This document shows, piece by piece, positions 15,529 to 23,116 of a stretch of DNA of 64,000 bases. How positions within the stretch are numbered: position 1 is the stretch's first letter; every line of letters starts with the position of its first letter. The notes under the pieces were generated by a model. The model worked only from the letters and a program-made list of their open reading frames with translations, had not been told where the DNA came from and searched no databases. The DNA comes from Curtobacterium sp. A7_M15 (GTDB taxonomy: Bacteria; Actinomycetota; Actinomycetes; Actinomycetales; Microbacteriaceae): positions 36,363-100,362 of the forward strand of contig NZ_JAUZED010000002.1 in NCBI RefSeq assembly GCF_030705415.1, given 5' to 3'. The position numbers and the translations under genes are program-made.

Positions 15529-16707
15529 GTGAACGGCCCAACGCGGAACACTGAGCGCCGACGCCGTCGAGGAGCTGTGCGGGTCGTCGCCGGCGTGGCC
15601 GTCGCGCTCGTGGCGATGGTCGTCTCCGGGTGTTCCACGGACACGACCCCGAAGGTCGCCGAGCCCCTCGCGACCTGGAACGCGGCCGTGGCAGACCGAG
15701 CCGACGAGCCCGCGAACTGGGTCGCCCTGGGGGACTCGATCACCGAGGGGCAGGGTGCCTCCGCCCGCTCGACCCGGTGGATGGACCTCGTGCTCGACGG
15801 ACTCCGAACGGAGCACCCGACCGACGGGGTCACCGGTGGGGACGGGTACCTCCCGGCACAGTTCGCCGTGTACGGCCCGGACTCGACCTGGGGTGACTGG
15901 GCGACGGCGCGCACGGGGGAGAGCCAGTTCGACACGACCGCGCCCGACCTCGGCTACCGGTCCGTCGCCATGCAGGCGGGCGCCTCGCGGACGTACGCCT
16001 TCACGGGCACGGGGATCGACATCTGGTGGGCGCGCTACCCCGGCTCCGGCGACTTCACCTACAGCGTCGACGGGGCAGCGCCCACGACCGTCGCCACGAC
16101 GGGGACCGCCAGCACCGGGACGGTCACCGAGGTGGACGGTCTGACGAGCGGGCAGCACACGGTGACCGTCACCGCCGTCACGCCGTTCTCCCTGCTGGGG
16201 TTCACGGTCTTCGACGGCGACCGGGACGCGGGGATCCATCTCTACGACTCCGCGCACTCCGGGTCGACGATCGCGACCTTCACCGAGGACCAGGAGGGCT
16301 TCCTGACGGCGATGCGTCGTGCTGCGCCGGACCTCATCACGATCACGTTGGGTGGCAACGACGCGTCGAAGCTCACCCCCGAGGAACTCGGTACGCAGTA
16401 CGTGGCCTTCCTGAAGGCCCTCGCGGCGCTCCCCACGAAGCCCTCGCTGCTCGTGATCGGCGAGTTCACCCCGGCCTCGGGCATGACCGACGGCATGGCG
16501 GACCCGTGGTCGACGTACCTCGCCGAGATCGAACACGCTGCGGCGAAGGGTGGCGCTGCCTTCGTCGGCATGGCGGACACCTTCCCCGAGGCCGACTACT
16601 CCGGGACGGGGATCTACTCGACCGACGGCATCCACCCGAACGACTCGGGACAGCGGCGGATCGCGAAGCTCGTGCTCGCCACCCTCGCGGCGCACGAGGA
16701 CGACTGA
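15529..16707 (+). CDS. Secreted SGNH/GDSL-type hydrolase lipoprotein
   Basis: The 392-residue protein has an N-terminal basic region, a hydrophobic segment and a lipobox ending in VSGC, so it is probably a lipoprotein. The catalytic motifs are GDS in VALGDSITEG, the Gly/Asn pair in LGGNDASK and the Asp-His pair in DGIHPNDSG, typical of SGNH esterases. A beta-rich insert lies between the first and second motifs. The GTG at 15529 follows GGGAGG. The stop codon lies inside the first base pairs of the terminator stem. A shortened, decayed copy of the 3' end occurs at 17737-17817. Confidence 0.82.
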   Translation: MNGPTRNTERRRRRGAVRVVAGVAVALVAMVVSGCSTDTTPKVAEPLATWNAAVADRADEPANWVALGDSITEGQGASARSTRWMDLVLDGLRTEHPTDGVTGGDGYLPAQFAVYGPDSTWGDWATARTGESQFDTTAPDLGYRSVAMQAGASRTYAFTGTGIDIWWARYPGSGDFTYSVDGAAPTTVATTGTASTGTVTEVDGLTSGQHTVTVTAVTPFSLLGFTVFDGDRDAGIHLYDSAHSGSTIATFTEDQEGFLTAMRRAAPDLITITLGGNDASKLTPEELGTQYVAFLKALAALPTKPSLLVIGEFTPASGMTDGMADPWSTYLAEIEHAAAKGGAAFVGMADTFPEADYSGTGIYSTDGIHPNDSGQRRIAKLVLATLAAHEDD

Positions 16708-16754
16708 CGGACGGGAGGCGCGGTGCCAGCAGGTACCGCGCCTCCCGTCCGTCA
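16705..16754. terminator. Strong 20-bp hairpin terminator of the SGNH gene
   Basis: TGACGGACGGGAGGCGCGGT pairs perfectly with its complement across a ten-base loop. The TGA is the stop codon of the SGNH gene itself. Confidence 0.85.
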
Positions 16755-16933
16755 GTGAGCCCGACATTGTGTGCTGCCGGTGACGAGTGTCAGTGCGGAC
16801 GCGCCGTCCTGCGCAACGCGACGGAACGTCGTCGACGCAGCGGTTGCCGCAGCTCGTTGCCGGATCACGCGGTCTCTCGTGTCCAGCTTTGCTACGGTTT
16901 CCGTGTTTGATGTTCTACACAACGGAGTGTGAA

Positions 16934-17446
16934 GTGAATCTTCGTCGTCGCGGCTTGACGGTCGCTGCAACCCTGAGTGCTGTCCTCTCTGGAATGACTC
17001 TTGCCGCCCCCGCCTCTGCGGAGCCTGCTTCTGCGGCAGACGGTTCGGCAGTCTCGGTCACGTACTTCGACGCCGGTGGCCGGGAGCTGCCCGTCCCGCG
17101 ATCTGGAGTGTTGCCCAGAGCTGCTTCGACCGTTCGCGTGTGCGCACCGAAGCGCTGCGTGACGGTCAACACGTCGCGCTACTGCCCCAACAGCCAGTCG
17201 AAGTGTGGGTCGAAGTACACCCGCTTCAGCGGAGCGTACTGCTCACCGTCGGTGGGGTGCTTCACGCTCCGGGGCGTGAACTACTTCGCTGCTCGAGGGC
17301 CACTGCCGACACCCAAGCAGCAGCAGGCGATCGCGCAGTGCACGCTCAGCATCGGGGGATCGATCCTCTCGGCAAGTGCAGGCGGACCGATCGGGTTGAC
17401 GATGTCCGGTGTCGGTATGACCGTGTGGGGGTGTGCATCCGTATGA
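16934..17446 (+). CDS. Secreted cysteine-rich protein, possible bacteriocin-like
   Basis: The 170-residue protein has a clear signal peptide (LRRRGLTVAATLSAVLSGMTLAAPASA) that predicts export. The mature part has paired cysteines (VCAPKRC, YCPNSQSKC, AYCSPSVGC). The last ~45 residues are Gly/Ser/Ile-rich and hydrophobic, bracketed by two cysteines (AQCTLSIGGSIL ... VWGCASV). GTG 16934 follows GGAG at suitable spacing. The 3' end overlaps the next gene as ATGA. No family recognised. The layout resembles the 31596-32117 gene: export signal, hydrophobic C-terminal segment between two cysteines, and an overlapping small membrane protein. A toxin/immunity pair is a hypothesis only. Confidence 0.65.
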   Translation: MNLRRRGLTVAATLSAVLSGMTLAAPASAEPASAADGSAVSVTYFDAGGRELPVPRSGVLPRAASTVRVCAPKRCVTVNTSRYCPNSQSKCGSKYTRFSGAYCSPSVGCFTLRGVNYFAARGPLPTPKQQQAIAQCTLSIGGSILSASAGGPIGLTMSGVGMTVWGCASV

Positions 17447-17625
17447 GCAAGGCGACTGCTGCAAGCCCGATCGCCTTCGTCGTCCTCGGACTGGCGATTG
17501 CCACGGTCGGGCTCTGGGCCCTCGTGATCGAGCGAGTCGCCTTCGGTGTCGGCATGCTCGTCTTCGCCGTCGGGCTGGTGCTGACCGGCCTCTTCCGTTT
17601 CCGGATGCGTCGTCGACGCGGCTGA
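17443..17625 (+). CDS. Two-helix membrane protein coupled to the Cys-rich secreted protein
   Basis: A 60-residue protein with two transmembrane helices (about 9-28 and 33-52) and a strongly basic end (FRFRMRRRRG), predicting both ends inside the cell. Its ATG overlaps the TGA of the upstream secreted protein (ATGA), so the two are translationally coupled. Size, topology and coupling match many bacteriocin immunity proteins, but no sequence family supports that. The gene is followed directly by a hairpin terminator, making the pair a self-contained transcription unit. Confidence 0.65.
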   Translation: MSKATAASPIAFVVLGLAIATVGLWALVIERVAFGVGMLVFAVGLVLTGLFRFRMRRRRG

Positions 17626-17628
17626 GCG

Positions 17629-17670
17629 GGACAGGAGGCGCGATGAGCTCTGGTGTCGCGCCTCCTGTCC
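17629..17670. terminator. Hairpin terminator, GGACAGGAGGCGCGA type
   Basis: GGACAGGAGGCGCGA (17629-17643) pairs perfectly with 17656-17670. Both arms differ from the standard repeat at matching positions, so the pairing is preserved by compensating changes. Confidence 0.8.
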
Positions 17671-17736
17671 TGAGCGCTGTCCCTGCACCCAGCCTCGATC
17701 AACGGGTCGTTCCCCGAGGTGCGATCGGGACGAGGT

Positions 17737-17817
17737 GATCTCCTCATCACGATCGCGCTGGGCAACGACGCGTCGAAGCTCGTGCTCGTCACTCCGGCGG
17801 CGCGCGAGGACGACTGA
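17737..17817 (+). pseudogene. Decayed 3' fragment of the SGNH hydrolase
   Basis: The frame reads LLITIALGNDASKLVLVTPA and then AREDD and stop. It matches two separate parts of the intact SGNH gene at 15529-16707: LITITLGGNDASKL (near codon 270) and KLVLATLAAHEDD (its end). An internal deletion has joined them. The fragment is too short to be functional. It lies downstream of the secreted-protein cassette, so the cassette sits between an intact SGNH 3' end and this relic. Confidence 0.75.
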
Positions 17818-17846
17818 CCAGCCCGCCCGGGGGTCACGGGTCTGCT

Positions 17847-18543
17847 TCAGCGCGGCAGTTCGGCGATGAACGTCGAGACGACGGACGCCGCGTCCGGGTG
17901 GTCCTGCGGTCGGTGTCCGTGACCGTGCAGCGTGACGCGGCGGGCCTCGGGAACCGCAGCCGCGATCGTCTCGTACTCCTCGTGCCACCCGCCGGTCACC
18001 ACGAGGACCGGGACGCCCACGGCGGTCGGGGTGTCGAGTGACCACGGCCCGGGGAGCATGCGCTGGCGCTCGGCGGCGCGCACCGCATCCGGCGTGACCG
18101 GAGGGTCGGCCGGGCCCCCCCGTGAGGGCAGCGGCGAAGGCGGCACCGAACGCCACGGCGTCGAGGTCCGGTGCCGCATCGAGCACCGGCTGCACGCGGG
18201 CGATGTGGGCCTCGATCGCGGTGTGACCGCGGGCCAGGGCGTAGGCACCCGGTTCGAGCAGGACCAGGCCGGCGACGTGGTCCGGTCGTCGGGCAGCTGC
18301 CCGCATGGCGACGGGTCCGCCGAACGAGTGCGCGACCACGACGGCGCCCGGCGGGCAGGCGGCGACGAGGGCGGCCTCCCACGCGTCCTGGTCGAACGGG
18401 ACGACGTCGTCGTCCCCGTAGCCGGGCATGACCGCGAACCGGGAGCCGGGCAGCTCGGCGGCCATCGGCCAGGCCCGTGCGGTCGATCGGTTCGACGCGT
18501 GCAGGAACACGATGGCGTGGTCGGTCGTCCGCTCATCCCCCAT
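17847..18543 (-). pseudogene. Alpha/beta hydrolase interrupted by a frameshift in a C7 run
   Basis: The N-terminal frame from ATG 18543 gives MGDERTTDHAIVFLHASNRS, the nucleophile elbow VVAHSFGGP and the helices after it. At the run of seven C's (18115-18121) the coding frame changes. The C-terminal half (GVPVLVVTGGWHEEYE ... VTLHGHGHRPQDHPD) follows in another frame, with the catalytic His region intact. The total length of 697 bases is one more than a multiple of three. Homopolymer runs are typical sites of indels and of sequencing error, so the gene may be intact in the living strain. Without the shift it would be a ~230-residue hydrolase. Confidence 0.75.
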
Positions 18544-18692
18544 GGCGCCACGCTAGCGCTCCCGATCAGTGGACGTCAGCGCTCGACCGGCACCACGAGG
18601 GAAGCGACTCTTGACTACGTAGACAATCCCGTGGTTACCTGTCTCCCACACCCGGAACCCCGGGCGCGGAACTGCAGCGAAGGAGCTGGCAC

Positions 18693-19754
18693 ATGAGCGA
18701 CACTGCCCCCGTCCGCCGCCTCCGCCCAGCCTCCATGACCGACGTCGCCGCGCTCGCCGGTGTCTCCCAGAAGACCGTTTCCCGCGTGGTGAACGACGAA
18801 CCCCACGTCACCGAAGCCGTCCGCGCCAAGGTCGAGGCAGCGATCGCGGAACTCGGGTTCCGCCCGAACGCCGCCGCCCGTTCCCTCAAGTCCCAGCGCT
18901 CCCGCCGGGTCGGGCTCATCACGATCGGCACGAACCTGTACGGCCCGACGGCCATGCTCACCGGGGTCGAGCAGGCCTGCCGCACGAACGGCTACAGCCT
19001 CGCCGTGGTCCGCACGGTGGCCGCGACCGCCGAGGAGCTCCAGCCCGCGGTGGACTCGCTCATCGGCCAGGACGTCGAGGCGATCGTCTTCTCCGAGCCG
19101 GTCGAGAACCAGATGGACCAGCTCCACATCCCTCCGGGCGTGACCGTCCTGACGCTCGGCCCGCCCGACGTCGCCGACCGCGAGAACACCCTGGCCGTCG
19201 GACTCGACGAGACCGGAGCCGCGTTCGCCGCGACGGACCACCTGTTGGCCCTCGGTCACGAGACGGTGTGGCACATCGCCGGACCGGGGAACTGGACGTC
19301 GAGCCAGCGTCGCGAACGCGGGTGGCGTGCGGCACTGCAGGACGCCGGCGTCGCCGAGCACGAACCGGTCGAGGGGGACTGGTCGCCGCAGAGCGGCCAC
19401 GACGCGATGCGCGCCCTGCTCGCCCGTCCCGACGTGACCGCCGTGTTCGTGGCGAACGACCAGATGGCGATCGGCGCGATGTCCGCCATCCAGCAGGCCG
19501 GGCTGTCCGTCCCGCACGACATCAGCATCGTCGGCTTCGACGACATGCCGATCGCCGCGTTCCTGCCCGTTCCCCTCACCACGATCCGCCAGGACTTCGA
19601 CGAGGCCACCCGCCTCGCGATGCACCGCCTGTTCCGCACGCTCGACGGCCACCCGCCGGCCGAGCGTCACCGGATGCTCCCCGGTCAGCTGATCACGCGC
19701 GCCACCAGCGCGCCGCCATCTCCGGGACGGCGGCACCTCCGCCCCGCCGACTGA
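18693..19754 (+). CDS. LacI-family regulator of the beta-galactoside operon
   Basis: The 353-residue protein has an N-terminal LacI helix-turn-helix (SMTDVAALAGVSQKTVSRVVNDE) with the hinge helix PNAAARSLKSQRS, followed by a periplasmic-binding-protein fold. VGLITIG, VFVANDQMAIGAMSA and ISIVGFDDMPIA are hallmarks of the effector domain. It stands just upstream of an ABC importer and GH42 gene in the same direction. The palindrome GTGAGCGCTCAC in the gap at 19793-19804 is a textbook LacI-family operator. It probably represses the operon until a galactoside binds. TTGACT at 18611 may be its own -35 box. Confidence 0.88.
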   Translation: MSDTAPVRRLRPASMTDVAALAGVSQKTVSRVVNDEPHVTEAVRAKVEAAIAELGFRPNAAARSLKSQRSRRVGLITIGTNLYGPTAMLTGVEQACRTNGYSLAVVRTVAATAEELQPAVDSLIGQDVEAIVFSEPVENQMDQLHIPPGVTVLTLGPPDVADRENTLAVGLDETGAAFAATDHLLALGHETVWHIAGPGNWTSSQRRERGWRAALQDAGVAEHEPVEGDWSPQSGHDAMRALLARPDVTAVFVANDQMAIGAMSAIQQAGLSVPHDISIVGFDDMPIAAFLPVPLTTIRQDFDEATRLAMHRLFRTLDGHPPAERHRMLPGQLITRATSAPPSPGRRHLRPAD

Positions 19755-19792
19755 TCACCCGACGGGAGGCGCGGCTCGCCGCCGCCCCGTGA

Positions 19793-19804
19793 GTGAGCGC
19801 TCAC
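19793..19804. promoter_or_regulatory. Perfect LacI-family operator palindrome
   Basis: GTGAGCGCTCAC is a perfect 12-base palindrome located 56 bases before the binding-lipoprotein start and just after the LacI-family gene. It is identical to the core of the symmetric lac operator. It is the presumed binding site of the 18693-19754 regulator. Confidence 0.7.
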
Positions 19805-19859
19805 GCGCGCTCGCCTCCACACCCGCACCCACCTCGACGACGACGTCAGGAGACGACAC

Positions 19860-21251
19860 GTGACCCCCGTACCAACCCGACCCGGCACGACCGCCGCAGC
19901 CGCGCCTCCCGAACGGAACGGAAGTCGGGCACCCAGTCGACGCGACCTGCTCCGCTGGGGTGCCGCCGCTGGCGGAGCCTTCGCCCTCAGCGGCCTGCTG
20001 GCCGCCTGCTCCCCGCAGTCCACCGCAGCCGTCCGCTCCGGACGTGCCGACCTGGCGTTCTGGACGCACGACCCCGGCTACGAGAAGTTCTTCACCCAGG
20101 CGCTGCCGGTCGCCGACCGGAAGTCCGACTTCCGCTTCGCACTCGACATCACGACGATCGCGGCTGCGGACATCCCGACGAAGCTCATCGCCCAGGCCGT
20201 CGCGGGGACGGGGACACCGGACGTCGCGGGGCTCGAGATCGGCGCCTTCTGCCGGATGCTCCGCGGCGACATCGCGAAGGAGCTGCTCGTCGACCTGTCG
20301 TCCTCGGTCGCGTCGCGGAACGACGACCTGATCGGCGCGCGGCTCACGCCGTTCTCGAAGGACGGGCACCTGTACGCGCTCGACTCGGACACTCCCTTGT
20401 GCGTGTACTACCACCGCGCCGACCAGTTCCAGGCCCTCGGCATCCCCGACGACCTGACGACGTGGGAGGAGTACATGGAGCTCGGGGCGAAGCTCAACAA
20501 GCGCAAGGGCGTCTCGCTGCACGCGGTCGCGGTCACCGACCCCGGCGGCACGCTGCAGAGCTACCAGATCCTGCTGCTCCAGCGCGGCGGCGACCTGTAC
20601 GACGAGGACGGCGGCATCGCCATCCAGACCCCGGAGGCGGAACGGACCCTGCAGTTCCTCGTCGACGGCGTGCAGTCCGGGGCGATCGCCACGGTCGCCG
20701 ACATGTACGGGCCGAGCCTGCAGTCCGGGCTGAAGGGCGGCACGATCCTGGGCGTCGACATGCCCTCCTGGTACGCCAGCTACGGCATCAAGCCGAACGT
20801 CCCCGAGCAGGAGGGGAAGTGGCGGGTCCGGAACCTGCCGCGGTTCGCCGGCGGCGGCAGCACGACGAGCGTCGGCGGTGGGACCGGGTTCGCGGTGCTC
20901 CGCGACAAGCCGCTGACGAAGGCGGGGATCGACCTCGTGCTCGCGGCGTACCTCGACCCGGACCAGCAGGTGAAGCGGTACCAGGACCTCGGGTACCTGC
21001 CGACGCTGCGTTCGGTCTACGACGACCCGCGCCTCGCCGCGATGAGCGACCCGTACTTCGGCGGTCAGCAGCTGTTCGGCGTGTACAAGTCCGTCGTCGA
21101 CGACGTCCCGTCGCAGCACCAGAGCGCCGACGCAGCGATCCTGCAGACCGTCCTGAGCGGCTACGTCATCAAGGCCTACAAGGGCCAGATCACCCCGAAG
21201 CAGGCGCTCGACGCCGCTGCGGCCGACTTCCGCGGCCAGACCCGCGCCTGA
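19860..21251 (+). CDS. ABC importer sugar-binding lipoprotein (Tat-type signal)
   Basis: The 463-residue protein has a twin-arginine-type signal (SRRDLLRWGAAAGGAF) and a lipobox in SGLLAACS, so it is exported and lipid-anchored. The rest is a family 1 extracellular solute-binding protein (for example LAFWTHDPGYEKFF, TPLCVYYHRADQFQALG and GGGTGFAVLRDKPLTKAG). It should deliver a galacto-oligosaccharide or related glycan to the two permeases that follow. GTG 19860 has AGGAGA upstream. No ATPase is encoded here; a shared MsiK-type ATPase elsewhere is usual for such operons. Confidence 0.87.
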   Translation: MTPVPTRPGTTAAAAPPERNGSRAPSRRDLLRWGAAAGGAFALSGLLAACSPQSTAAVRSGRADLAFWTHDPGYEKFFTQALPVADRKSDFRFALDITTIAAADIPTKLIAQAVAGTGTPDVAGLEIGAFCRMLRGDIAKELLVDLSSSVASRNDDLIGARLTPFSKDGHLYALDSDTPLCVYYHRADQFQALGIPDDLTTWEEYMELGAKLNKRKGVSLHAVAVTDPGGTLQSYQILLLQRGGDLYDEDGGIAIQTPEAERTLQFLVDGVQSGAIATVADMYGPSLQSGLKGGTILGVDMPSWYASYGIKPNVPEQEGKWRVRNLPRFAGGGSTTSVGGGTGFAVLRDKPLTKAGIDLVLAAYLDPDQQVKRYQDLGYLPTLRSVYDDPRLAAMSDPYFGGQQLFGVYKSVVDDVPSQHQSADAAILQTVLSGYVIKAYKGQITPKQALDAAAADFRGQTRA

Positions 21252-21263
21252 GGAGGACTCCCG

Positions 21264-22208
21264 TTGTCCACATCCACCGCCACCGGCATCCCGGTGTCCG
21301 CCACGACGGCCGATCCGCCAGCACGGCGACGACGACTCAACACGAACGGCGGCAGCGCACCGTACCTGTTCATCGCGCCGTTCTACGTGCTCTACGGCCT
21401 CTTCATGATCGTCCCGGTGCTCGCCGCCGTGTACCTGTCGCTCACCGAGTGGGTCGGTCTCGGCACCCCGAACTGGATCGGGCTGTCGAACTACGCGAAC
21501 CTGTTCCGCGACACGAGCTTCGGCACCGCCCTGGTGAACTCGCTGATCTACACGCTCATCGCCGTGTTCGTCATCGTGCCGGTCTCCCTGCTCGTCGCGC
21601 AGGCGCTCAACGCCAAGGGGCTGCGCGCCCGCGACCTGTTCCGCGTGACGTTCTTCATCCCGATGGTGCTGTCGCCGATCGTCATCGCGCTCATCTACAG
21701 CCTGGTGTTCGACACGAACTACGGGCTGCTGAACGCCTCGCTCAAGGCGCTGTTCGGGCTGCCGAACACCGACTGGCTCGGGGACCCGACGCTCGCGAAG
21801 GTCGCGATCGGGTTCGTGCTCCTCTGGCGCACGGTCGGGTACCTCACGATCTTCTTCCTCGCGGCGCTCCAGAACGTGTCGCCGGAGCAGTACGAGGCCG
21901 CGTCGCTCGACGGGGCGGGCGCGTTCCGGAAGTTCACGAACGTGACCCTGCCGGAGATCCGCCCGGTCACGAGCTTCGTCGTCGTCACGTCGTTCATCAG
22001 CGCCGCGCAGCTCTTCGACGAGCCGTACCTGCTGACGAAGGGCGGCCCGGGCGAGGCCACCCTGTCCGTCGCCATGTTCATCTACCGCGCCGCGTTCGAG
22101 CGACAGCAGTTCGGGTACGCGGCCGCTGCCGGTGTCGTCCTGTTCGTCATCGTCTTCGGTGTCAGTCAGATCCTCAACCGCGCACTCGCCATCGGGAGGG
22201 ACGCATGA
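21264..22208 (+). CDS. ABC sugar transporter permease 1 (MalF type)
   Basis: The 314-residue permease has six predicted transmembrane helices and the EAA loop (EQYEAASLDGAGAFRKFTNVTLPEIRP) that contacts the ATPase. The start is TTG 21264, supported by AGGAGG six bases upstream and by the lack of a closer alternative. Its stop overlaps the start of the second permease. It forms the membrane channel together with that permease for the sugar bound by the upstream lipoprotein. Confidence 0.87.
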   Translation: MSTSTATGIPVSATTADPPARRRRLNTNGGSAPYLFIAPFYVLYGLFMIVPVLAAVYLSLTEWVGLGTPNWIGLSNYANLFRDTSFGTALVNSLIYTLIAVFVIVPVSLLVAQALNAKGLRARDLFRVTFFIPMVLSPIVIALIYSLVFDTNYGLLNASLKALFGLPNTDWLGDPTLAKVAIGFVLLWRTVGYLTIFFLAALQNVSPEQYEAASLDGAGAFRKFTNVTLPEIRPVTSFVVVTSFISAAQLFDEPYLLTKGGPGEATLSVAMFIYRAAFERQQFGYAAAAGVVLFVIVFGVSQILNRALAIGRDA

Positions 22209-23113
22209 CCGCCACCACCGACCGCCCCACGACCCGGGCCGTCACGACCGCCGGCCGCCGCGCACCACGGTCCGGACCCCCGCGCACCCGCGGGTGGGTC
22301 GCCCGCCGCGGACTCCTCTACGCCACCCTCATCGCCCTGCTGCTCGTGTTCGTGTTCCCGCTGCTCTGGGCCCTGTCGGGCTCGTTCAAGCGGCGCGGTG
22401 ACATCTTCGCGACGCCGCCGTCGCTCATCCCGAACCCGGCGACCACCGAGAACTACACGAACCTGCTGTCGACCCAGCCGTTCTGGGCCTGGTTCGGCAT
22501 CAGCGTCGGGACCGCCCTCATCGCCACGGTCGTGTCCGTCTTCGTCTGTGCGATGGCCGGGTACGGCTTCGCCAAGTTCCGGTTCCGGGGCAAGCGCGTG
22601 CTGTTCGCGGTGATGTTCTCGTCGCTGTCGGTGCCGTTCGCGGTGATCCTCGTGCCGCTCTTCATCCTGGTGGTGAAGTCCGGGCTCACGAACCCGTGGT
22701 TCTCGCTCGTCGTGCCGTGGGTCGCACCCGCGTTCGGCATCTTCATGATGCAGCAGTTCATCGTGCAGGCGATCCCGGACGAGATCATCGAGGCCGCCCG
22801 CATCGACGGCAACTCGGAGTTCGGCACGTTCAGACGCGTGGTGCTCCCGTTGCTCCGGCCGTCCCTCGGCGCACTCGCCGTGTGGAGCTTCCTGCAGAGC
22901 TACAACTCGTTCCAGTGGCCCCTGGTCCTGTTGTCCGACTCGAACCAGTACACCCTGCCGCTCGGCCTCAACGCGATCTTCGCCTCGGAGAACCGCTCGT
23001 ACGACCTCGTCCTCGCCGGCGCCGTGCTCGCGAGCGTCCCGACCATCCTCGTGTTCCTGCTCCTCCGGAAGCAGCTGCTCGACGGTCTGACGGCCGGCGC
23101 TGTGAAGGGCTGA
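22205..23113 (+). CDS. ABC sugar transporter permease 2 (MalG type)
   Basis: The 302-residue permease has a basic N-terminal tail, six hydrophobic helices, and an EAA motif (IPDEIIEAARIDGNSEFGTFRRVVLPLLRP). ATG 22205 overlaps the preceding TGA as ATGA, so translation is coupled. The closest relatives in organisation are the MalG-type CUT1 permeases, which use a separately encoded ATPase. Followed after three bases by the GH42 gene in the same operon. Confidence 0.87.
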   Translation: MTATTDRPTTRAVTTAGRRAPRSGPPRTRGWVARRGLLYATLIALLLVFVFPLLWALSGSFKRRGDIFATPPSLIPNPATTENYTNLLSTQPFWAWFGISVGTALIATVVSVFVCAMAGYGFAKFRFRGKRVLFAVMFSSLSVPFAVILVPLFILVVKSGLTNPWFSLVVPWVAPAFGIFMMQQFIVQAIPDEIIEAARIDGNSEFGTFRRVVLPLLRPSLGALAVWSFLQSYNSFQWPLVLLSDSNQYTLPLGLNAIFASENRSYDLVLAGAVLASVPTILVFLLLRKQLLDGLTAGAVKG

Positions 23114-23116
23114 GGC

